From contig CAZRVH010000001.1 in the NCBI GenBank assembly GCA_964603635.1, positions 62,001 through 126,000 on the forward strand: a stretch of DNA of 64,000 nucleotides, given 5' to 3'. Position numbers and translations under genes: made by a program. This document shows positions 57,947-64,000 of this stretch, piece by piece. Source of the DNA: CAZRVH01 sp964603635 (lineage in GTDB: Bacteria > Patescibacteriota > Gracilibacteria > Peribacterales > Peribacteraceae). Numbering within the stretch: the stretch's first letter is position 1; the number at the start of each line of letters is the position of its first letter. Under the pieces are notes generated by a model. It had not been told where the DNA came from and searched no databases. It saw only the letters and a program-made list of their open reading frames with translations.

Positions 57947-60841
57947 TCAGGATTTCTTCGCCTTCGCGAGCATCTTCACGAGGTACTGCCCGGTATAGCT
58001 TTCCTTCGACTTCGACACTTCTTCCGGCGTTCCCGTCGCGATGATGCGTCCGCCGCCGCTTCCGCCGTCGGGTCCCAGGTCCACGATGTGGTCGACCGAC
58101 TTGAGGACGTCCAGGTTATGCTCGATGACGAGCACGGTGTTGCCCTTGTCCACGAGGCGCTGCAACACGTCGAGCAGGCGCATGATGTCGTCGAAGTGGA
58201 GTCCCGTCGTCGGTTCGTCCAGGATGTAGAACGTCTGGCCGGTCGAACGGCGCAGGAGTTCGGTGGCGAGTTTCACGCGCTGCGCTTCTCCTCCGGAGAG
58301 CGTGTTGGCGCTCTGTCCCAGGTGGAGGTAGCCGAGTCCCACGTCTTCCAATGTCTGGAGTTTCTTCTTGAGCGTGGAGATGGCGTTGAAGAACGTGACG
58401 GCTTCCGTGACGTTCATGTTCAATGCCTCGGAGATGTTCTTTCCCTTGTACGTCACTTCCAGCGTCTCGCGGTTGTAGCGTCGGCCCTGGCACACCTCGC
58501 ACGTCACGAAGACATCCGGGAGGAAGTGCATTTCGATCCTCTTCATGCCGTCTCCTTCGCATTCCTCGCAGCGGCCGCCCTTCACGTTGAAGCTGAAGCG
58601 TCCCGGCTGGTACCCGCGCACCTTGGCCTCCGGCACGCCGGCGAACAAGTCGCGGATGTCCGTGAAGATGCCGGTGTATGTCGCCGGATTGGATCTTGGC
58701 GTGCGTCCGATGGGGGATTGGTCGATGACGATCGCTTTATCGAGGTGTTCGAGGCCTTCGAATCCTCCCACGTCCTGCGGACGGGCATGGGCCTTGTTGA
58801 GTTTGCGCAACAGTTCAGGCGCCAGGATGCCGTGGATAAGGCTGGACTTTCCCGATCCGGATACGCCCGAGATGCCGATGAACGTGCCGAGCGGCAGTTC
58901 CGCATCCACGTGCCGGAGATTGTGATGGTATGCGTCCTTGATCTTGATGACCTTGCCGTTGCCGGGTCTGCGCTTCTTCGGCACGGGGATCTGCTTCTTG
59001 CCGCTGAGGTACTGACCCGTGACGCTCTTCGCGTTGGCCATGATGTCCTTGGGCACGCCCTGCGCCACCACGCTTCCGCCGTATTTGCCGGCGCCGGGTC
59101 CGATTTCCAACAGGTAATCGGCCGCTTCCATCGTTTCTTCATCGTGTTCCACGACGATGACGGTATTGCCGAGGTCGCGCAGTTTCGTAATGGTTTCGAT
59201 GAGGCGGGAGTTGTCGCGCTGGTGCAGCCCGATGCTCGGTTCGTCGAGGACGTAGAGCACGCCCTGCAGCGCGGAGCCGATCTGTGTCGCGAGGCGGATG
59301 CGCTGGGCCTCGCCTCCGGAGAGCGTAGAGGCGCTGCGGGAAAGCGTGAGGTACGTGAGTCCGACGTTTTTTAGGAAGCTCAGGCGGGCGATCACTTCCG
59401 TCAGCACCTTCTTCACGATGGTGTACTCGTAGGTGCTCAGGCTGATCTTCGTTTTCTTGCCGGGCTCCAGGGAGGAGAAATATTCCTCCGCCTCGATGAT
59501 GCTGAAGTCCGTCACTTCCACGATGTTCTTTCCGCCCACCGTGACGCCCAGGATCGAACGCTTCAAGCGCAGTCCGCGGCATTCCGGGCAGGGGAGTTCC
59601 TGCATGTATTCCTCGATCTGGCTGCGGACGTAGTTGCTGTCCGTCTCGCCGTGGCGGCGCTGCAGATTCGGGATGACTCCCTCGAACGTCGTGCGATACG
59701 TGTTGCTGCCGTACTTGCCCTGGTCCATCTGCACCTGGATGGGTTCCCCGTAGCCCCGCAGGATGATTTCCTTGTGCTCCGGCTTGAGGTCTTTCCATGG
59801 AGTGCGCATGCCGAAGCCGACCGTGGCTGCCAGCGCTTCCAGCACGTTCTGCATGTAGGTCATGCGGCTGGCCGACGTGGCCCACGGGTGGATGGCGCCT
59901 TCAGCAAGTGTCAGCGATTGGTTGGGTACTAAGGATGCCTCGTCGATTTGCAGGATGGATCCGATGCCGTGGCAGGTGCCGCAGGCGCCGTGCGGGGAGT
60001 TGAACGAGAAGCTGCGCGGTTCCAGCTCGGGGATTTCCTGTTCCGGATGATCCGGACAGGAGAACGCTTCCGAGAAGCGGACTTCCTCGTTCGAATCCGC
60101 GTCGAGCACGATGAGCGTCCCTTCGCTCTTGCGGAGGCACAGTTCCACGGAATCCGCGAGGCGGCTGCGGTGCGGATTCGTCTCGTTTTCCTTCACGGCG
60201 AGATCGCGCACGACCAAACGGTCCACCACGATTTCCACGGTGTGCGCTTTTTTCGGATCAAGTTTCACTTCCTCATCCGTCGTCAGGATTTGCCCGTCCA
60301 CGCGCATGCGTACGAATCCCTCGCGCTTGATGCCGTCGATGATGCGCAGGTGTTCGCCCTTCCTTCCTTCGATGAGCGGTGCCAAGAGATAGATCTTCTT
60401 TCCCTCCGTCATGTTCGCGATCGTCTCCACCATCTGGCTTGCCGATTGCCTTTCGAGCAACTTGCCGCAGACGGAGCAGTGCACCTTTCCGATCTTCGCC
60501 CACAGCAAGCGCATGTAGTCGTAAATCTCCGTCACCGTTCCCACCGTGGAACGCGGGTTGCGCGGCGCGGTCTTTTGATCGATGGAAATGGCGGGACTGA
60601 GACCGTCGATGGAATCCACTTCCGGTTTTTCCATCTGCGAGATGAACTGACGCGCATACGCGGACAAGCTCTCCACGTAGCGGCGCTGGCCTTCCGCGAA
60701 GATGGTGTCGAACGCGAGGGTCGACTTTCCCGAGCCGGACACGCCGGTGATGACGGTCAGTTTGTTGCGGGGGATGGTGACGTCGACGTTCTTGAGGTTG
60801 TGCATCCTGGCTCCTTTGACGACGATATTCTGCTGATCCAT
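57947..60841 (-). CDS. uvrA: Excinuclease ABC subunit A
   Basis: A 964-aa protein, full length for UvrA. Two ABC ATPase modules are visible: the first Walker A in ITGVSGSGKSTLAFDT with signature LSRSASTLSGGEAQRIRLA, the second in ISGVSGSGKSSLIHG with GQSANTLSGGEAQRVKLA. Zinc fingers are the paired cysteines at CPDHPEQEIPELE..CGTC/CPEC and CEECEGDG..CEVCQG. It recognises DNA damage in nucleotide excision repair together with UvrB and UvrC, which are not in this window. Confidence 0.98.
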   Translation of the reverse strand: MDQQNIVVKGARMHNLKNVDVTIPRNKLTVITGVSGSGKSTLAFDTIFAEGQRRYVESLSAYARQFISQMEKPEVDSIDGLSPAISIDQKTAPRNPRSTVGTVTEIYDYMRLLWAKIGKVHCSVCGKLLERQSASQMVETIANMTEGKKIYLLAPLIEGRKGEHLRIIDGIKREGFVRMRVDGQILTTDEEVKLDPKKAHTVEIVVDRLVVRDLAVKENETNPHRSRLADSVELCLRKSEGTLIVLDADSNEEVRFSEAFSCPDHPEQEIPELEPRSFSFNSPHGACGTCHGIGSILQIDEASLVPNQSLTLAEGAIHPWATSASRMTYMQNVLEALAATVGFGMRTPWKDLKPEHKEIILRGYGEPIQVQMDQGKYGSNTYRTTFEGVIPNLQRRHGETDSNYVRSQIEEYMQELPCPECRGLRLKRSILGVTVGGKNIVEVTDFSIIEAEEYFSSLEPGKKTKISLSTYEYTIVKKVLTEVIARLSFLKNVGLTYLTLSRSASTLSGGEAQRIRLATQIGSALQGVLYVLDEPSIGLHQRDNSRLIETITKLRDLGNTVIVVEHDEETMEAADYLLEIGPGAGKYGGSVVAQGVPKDIMANAKSVTGQYLSGKKQIPVPKKRRPGNGKVIKIKDAYHHNLRHVDAELPLGTFIGISGVSGSGKSSLIHGILAPELLRKLNKAHARPQDVGGFEGLEHLDKAIVIDQSPIGRTPRSNPATYTGIFTDIRDLFAGVPEAKVRGYQPGRFSFNVKGGRCEECEGDGMKRIEMHFLPDVFVTCEVCQGRRYNRETLEVTYKGKNISEALNMNVTEAVTFFNAISTLKKKLQTLEDVGLGYLHLGQSANTLSGGEAQRVKLATELLRRSTGQTFYILDEPTTGLHFDDIMRLLDVLQRLVDKGNTVLVIEHNLDVLKSVDHIVDLGPDGGSGGGRIIATGTPEEVSKSKESYTGQYLVKMLAKAKKS

Positions 60842-60984
60842 AAAAAATGTGGGAACACGGAAAAACGCCCGCGCCGTGCGGAGCGAAGCCCTAGCTTAGC
60901 GATTTTAGGGGGTGTTGTCTAGGGTTATGGGCCGGGAAAGACGGGGATATGGTGATTCTGGATATGGGCTATACTCGCCGCATC

Positions 60985-61617
60985 ATGAAGAAGGTCCTGC
61001 CTATCATCGGGATGAGCCCCGGAAACAGCTATTTCAAGGACGATGCAGTCCGCTTCCTGTTGGACGAAACCGTGAAGGAATATGAACGCACAGTCGTGTT
61101 TGTTGCCGATATTCCCGCGATCTCGACTTATGAAGCGTTTGGATATGATTTCAAGAAAGCGCGGAACAAAGCCGTTCTGAAGGGAAACAATCTGAAAAAC
61201 AGAACGCGCAATATGATGAAGGGGTTAGGATTTACGCAAGAACAGGTTAGGATCATAGATTGGGATGCGGACGTGGCTGCATCAAAGGAATATCAAAAAT
61301 CGAAAGACGCCATCACCCTCCTATATAAGGAATCCGATTTATTCAGGGAATCCGTTCAAGAAGCCACTCGTAGCGTGCTGGAAAATACGAAGTCAGATGC
61401 GGTCATAACTCCTGATTTATTTGAAAAAGGAACGCACTATCTTCTTTCCGAACTCGCCTTTTTGGAATTCGCGCCTTTGTTTCTCGGCGTGGAAGCAATT
61501 ACCTATGTGTATCATCGTCCATGGCCGGTGTATGAGCAATTCATCGCCGGTGCATTTGATGGAAAAAAGAGAAGCCAGATGGGTTTCCTTCTTCTGAAAA
61601 AGCCCACGATACTGTAA
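60985..61617 (+). CDS. Cyclodipeptide synthase-like protein
   Basis: About 210 aa from the ATG at 60985, chosen so that the N-terminal strand leads straight into PIIGMSPGNSYF. That motif carries the catalytic serine (Ser11) of cyclodipeptide synthases, and the Y152-LLS-E156 pair matches their conserved Y-x3-E. EAFGYDFKKARNKAVLKG and VYHRPWPVYEQF fit the rest of the fold. These enzymes divert two aminoacyl-tRNAs into a diketopiperazine. The identity of the product is not predictable. ribE starts 12 bp downstream, so the genes are probably cotranscribed. Confidence 0.78.
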   Translation: MKKVLPIIGMSPGNSYFKDDAVRFLLDETVKEYERTVVFVADIPAISTYEAFGYDFKKARNKAVLKGNNLKNRTRNMMKGLGFTQEQVRIIDWDADVAASKEYQKSKDAITLLYKESDLFRESVQEATRSVLENTKSDAVITPDLFEKGTHYLLSELAFLEFAPLFLGVEAITYVYHRPWPVYEQFIAGAFDGKKRSQMGFLLLKKPTIL

Positions 61618-61629
61618 TCTTCCCATCCC

Positions 61630-62214
61630 GTGTTTACCGGAATCGTCGAGACAACGGCCCCCATCCTCCGCAAGACGGATACGTCCCTCGTTCTCGAGCG
61701 CCCCACTTCCTTTAAGGACCTGTCGCTCGGGTGCAGTATTTCCGTGTCCGGCGTCTGCCTGTCGGTCGTGAAGTTTGATGAGGTTTCCATGCACTTCAAC
61801 GTCGTGGGGGAAACCTGGGCTAGGACGAACCTTGGTTCGAAGAAAGAAGGGGAACGCGTGAACGTGGAGAGGGCGCTTGCCGCGAACGGCCGTTTCGAAG
61901 GCCACATCGTCCAGGGGCATATTGAAGGAACGGCGGAAGTAATGGAGCTGAAGAACGACGGGCAGTGGACGATGCTCACGGTCCGCCTGCCGCACGATCT
62001 CCTGCCATCCGTCGTCTTCAAGGGATCCATCGCGATCGACGGGGTGTCCCTGACGGTCGCCGCGCTCGAAGGAGACTTGTGCACCATCGCCCTCATTCCC
62101 CATACCCTGGAGATCACGACGCTCGGCTCCTTGAAGCCGGGTGATACGGTGAATATCGAAACGGATATCCTGGCGAAGTACGTCGTATCCATCCTTTCCA
62201 AGAAAAACCCATGA
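61630..62214 (+). CDS. ribE: Riboflavin synthase (alpha chain)
   Basis: 194 aa from a GTG start that yields the invariant N-terminus MFTGIVE. Two lumazine-binding repeats: the first with SLGCSISVSGVCLSV and the second with GSIAIDGVSLTV, plus GHIVQGHIEGTA. It dismutates two molecules of 6,7-dimethyl-8-ribityllumazine to riboflavin. It overlaps the next small ORF by 4 bases. ribA, ribB and ribD are not next to it. Confidence 0.95.
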   Translation: MFTGIVETTAPILRKTDTSLVLERPTSFKDLSLGCSISVSGVCLSVVKFDEVSMHFNVVGETWARTNLGSKKEGERVNVERALAANGRFEGHIVQGHIEGTAEVMELKNDGQWTMLTVRLPHDLLPSVVFKGSIAIDGVSLTVAALEGDLCTIALIPHTLEITTLGSLKPGDTVNIETDILAKYVVSILSKKNP

Positions 62215-62351
62215 AGCAATGGAAAGCGAAGACGATGGCTCCCCCAATCACATGCACTACCCTGCGTGCGAAATCCGGCGTAGCGTATGGCATCGAGACT
62301 GGAACTTTTATTTCCAGCCGTAAAATTATGGCTTTCCGCGAAGTCGGATGA
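62211..62351 (+). CDS. 46-codon ORF coupled to ribE and ribH
   Basis: The ATG at 62211 overlaps the ribE stop (ATGA), and its TGA at 62349-62351 overlaps the ribH ATG in the same way. The peptide begins MKQWKAKTMAPPITC and ends KIMAFREVG; it is basic and has no recognised motif. The double coupling is the main argument that it is translated, either as a small protein or to carry ribosomes from ribE to ribH. Confidence 0.5.
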   Translation: MKQWKAKTMAPPITCTTLRAKSGVAYGIETGTFISSRKIMAFREVG

Positions 62352-62836
62352 AGCAGGAAATCGACCGCCCCCTTCCTTCCTTTATAGATCCCGAGTGGAA
62401 GATCGGCATCGTGGCGTCCACGTACCACAAGGAACACATCGACGCGATGGCGGAGGGCGCGAAGGAGCTGCTTGTCGAAGCGGGGGTGAAGCCGGAGAAC
62501 GTCTTCCTGTATAGGGCGCCGGGGTCGTTCGAGATTCCGGTCATCGGAAGCGCGCTCGCGAAAGCCGGAAAGGTCGACGCTCTTATGGGATTCGGCATCA
62601 TCGTCCAGGGCGAAACGCACCATGCCCGCCTGCTCGCGGAGTCTGTGACCCAGGCGATGATGGACATCCAGGTGCAATACGCCATGCCCTTCGCGTACGA
62701 AGTGCTCTACGTGAACGAGCTTTCCCAGGCGATCGACCGCACGAAGGGGCAGTACAATAAAGGAAGGGAGGCAGCGTATGCCGTACTACATTCCTTGGCG
62801 GAGCTCCACCGAATCCGGCAGGGGATCGTTGAGTAA
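62348..62836 (+). CDS. ribH: 6,7-dimethyl-8-ribityllumazine synthase
   Basis: A 162-aa protein with the lumazine synthase segments WKIGIVASTYHKEHIDAM, VFLYRAPGSFEIPV, ALMGFGIIVQGETHHARLLAESV and VQYAMPFAYEVLYVNELSQAIDR; the GETHH histidine is catalytic. It condenses the pyrimidine precursor with the butanone phosphate. Together with ribE it covers the last two steps of riboflavin synthesis. Confidence 0.93.
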   Translation: MKQEIDRPLPSFIDPEWKIGIVASTYHKEHIDAMAEGAKELLVEAGVKPENVFLYRAPGSFEIPVIGSALAKAGKVDALMGFGIIVQGETHHARLLAESVTQAMMDIQVQYAMPFAYEVLYVNELSQAIDRTKGQYNKGREAAYAVLHSLAELHRIRQGIVE

Positions 62837-62883
62837 CGAAAGTGTTCAGTCTAGCATGGGGGCGATTCTTTCCACCCCACCTT

Positions 62884-64000
62884 ATGGCTCGTCGTGTTTT
62901 ACTTACCGCAACCGCCTTCGTCCTGTCGCAGGCGCTTTTCACCCTCGGTGCGTCCGCCGCATTTTTCCCGGATGTCCCCCGCGACCATCCGTTCGGCGCA
63001 AGTATCGCGACGCTTGCGGACTTGGGTATCGTAAGCGGATATCCCGACGGAAACTTTTACCCGGCGAAGCCCGTCAATCGCGCGGAATTCCTGATGCTCC
63101 TCTACAGGGCGAAAAGCTGGACGCCATCCGTTCCGTCGAGTTCGTGCTTCGCCGACGTGGCGCACGGCAGCTGGTATGAAGCGGTCGTGTGTGATGCTTC
63201 GGCAAAGGGATATGTGCGTGGATATCCCGATGGAAAATTCCGTCCCGAAAAAGAAGTGAACCGCGTGGAATCTTTGAAGATGATTTTCAAGGTCTACGGA
63301 TATGACGAAACCAGGACGTCGACGGAGGCATCGGGTTACGTGGATGTGCAGGCTACCGCATGGTACATGCCGTACTTCAGGGCCGCGTTCGCGTACGACA
63401 TCCTCCCCGTCACCGGCCAAGGAATGACATATTATTATCCTGAATCCGCTTTGCTTCGTGGCGAGGCCGCCGCGTACATCAACAACGCCATGAACGTGCA
63501 GGGAGGGATTGTTTCTTCATCGAGTTCCGCGATGTCATCCGCCGTGTCCGTGACGAGCAGGCGTTCCTCCGCCGCGAGTTCCGCGGTCACGGAAGATATA
63601 TCCATCCACGAGTTCGACTTTCCGTTCAGCGACGACGGAACGTTCACGAAGAAACTGAAACAGGTCTACCGATTCTCGCTGAAGGCCGCGACGGTCGTCG
63701 ATGTCGTCGCGTCCGTGAATGCCAACTCCACGCCGCAGGGCGTATCATGCACGCTGTTCAAGCTGAACAGCACGGGACTTTCCTACGAGTACTACTTCGG
63801 ATTCGAGAGCGCGAACGAATGCAGGTTGAACGTAGCCCTGGGATCGGGTGATTACCAGTTGGAAGCATGGCCGAAAATGTCCGGCGCATCCTTCTCCGTC
63901 TTTACGAAGGAAGGCGTGAGCAACGGCAACGACGGTTTCCGCGAAGCGAAGGCATTGCAAAAGGGCATGCCGAAAGTCGCCGTCATGAACGTGGGCGATA
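62884..64000 (+). CDS. SLH-domain surface protein (3' end outside window)
   Basis: Open from the ATG at 62884 to the right edge (372 codons). The signal peptide ends about residue 26 (SAAFF). Three SLH repeats follow: FFPDVPRDHPFGASIATLAD with GYPDGNFYPAKPVNRAEF, FADVAHGSWYEAVVC with GYPDGKFRPEKEVNRVES, and YVDVQATAWYMPYF. A Ser-rich linker (about residues 203-235) leads into a beta-rich domain starting HEFDFPFSDDGTF, which resembles pre-peptidase C-terminal type domains. Surface-anchored; enzymatic part, if any, lies beyond the window. Confidence 0.85.
   Translation, partial: MARRVLLTATAFVLSQALFTLGASAAFFPDVPRDHPFGASIATLADLGIVSGYPDGNFYPAKPVNRAEFLMLLYRAKSWTPSVPSSSCFADVAHGSWYEAVVCDASAKGYVRGYPDGKFRPEKEVNRVESLKMIFKVYGYDETRTSTEASGYVDVQATAWYMPYFRAAFAYDILPVTGQGMTYYYPESALLRGEAAAYINNAMNVQGGIVSSSSSAMSSAVSVTSRRSSAASSAVTEDISIHEFDFPFSDDGTFTKKLKQVYRFSLKAATVVDVVASVNANSTPQGVSCTLFKLNSTGLSYEYYFGFESANECRLNVALGSGDYQLEAWPKMSGASFSVFTKEGVSNGNDGFREAKALQKGMPKVAVMNVGD

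Noticed and set aside
1..64000. CRISPR array, complete insertion sequence, prophage or rRNA operon
   Set aside because: I saw no regularly spaced repeats, transposase, phage structural gene or rRNA signature on either strand.

Overview
The window looks like chromosomal DNA of a Candidate Phyla Radiation (Patescibacteria) bacterium, most likely of the Peregrinibacteria/Peribacteria type. This placement is an inference. It rests on a short alanyl-tRNA synthetase without its C-terminal domain, several SLH-domain surface proteins with Ser-rich linkers, many small orphan membrane proteins, tight ATGA-coupled gene pairs and numerous short family-orphan genes. TGA is used as a stop throughout, which argues against the recoded Gracilibacteria/Absconditabacteria. 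Most of the window is moderately GC-rich. Two stretches (about 26.3-27.2 kb and 30.4-32.4 kb) and some intergenic regions are clearly AT-rich.

Layout. 0-6.6 kb: a Gly-rich protein tail, a beta-lactamase-like serine hydrolase, an SLH protein, RibD-C/DHFR-like, VKOR, cyanophycinase, and a Met/His/Cys-rich metal-handling pair with a DUF305 protein. 6.7-14.2 kb: an HExxH protease, tRNA-Asn, an HTTM-DCC fusion with its partner, a TRM11-like methyltransferase, and a GT-C membrane protein coupled to an exported protein. 14.2-17.4 kb: small-ORF cassettes with their own terminators, a methyltransferase gene fragment, and alaS with a divergent copy of its own 3' end behind it. 17.5-21 kb: two tandem orphan sensor kinases, then tmRNA. 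21.0-22.5 kb: a small interval (GIY-YIG, EamA) bounded by a 15-bp repeat of the tmRNA 3' end. 22.5-26.3 kb: small enzymes and DUF proteins. 26.3-32.4 kb: an accessory island with a lone PD-(D/E)XK-type protein, a very unusual SF2 helicase fused to an RpoD-like sigma region 4, DoxX gene remnants on both sides of it, and an AT-rich three-gene operon with an SDH-type serine protease. 32.4-43.7 kb: a PadR unit, membrane proteins (DUF817, double DoxX, TspO, DUF1295/DUF2177), a four-gene ATGA-coupled operon (two histidine phosphatases, nucleotidyltransferase, Nudix), a lipoprotein, an M23 peptidase, TMEM175 and ArsR. 43.8-46.6 kb: small exported proteins, a Gmad2 lipoprotein, an SLH protein and a PF04020 protein. 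46.6-57.9 kb: an isoleucyl-tRNA synthetase carrying two inserted histidine-phosphatase domains, an asparaginase coupled to a SpoT-like hydrolase, two more asparaginase-like proteins and a metallophosphoesterase. 57.9-64 kb: uvrA, a cyclodipeptide-synthase-like gene, ribE, a 46-codon ORF, ribH, and an SLH protein that runs off the right end.

The strongest candidates for something undescribed are the helicase-sigma4 fusion (27,345-30,125) with its neighbourhood and the IleRS with two nested histidine-phosphatase domains (46,621-50,934). Secondary ones are the SpoT-like enzyme whose synthetase half looks dead, the cyclodipeptide synthase upstream of the riboflavin genes, the paired kinases with EF-hand-like loops in their sensors, and the scars that suggest divergent alleles have been recombined in and out around alaS. 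Several AT-rich genes appear to be transcribed from promoters whose -10 box lies only 6-10 bases before the ATG, that is, as leaderless mRNAs.
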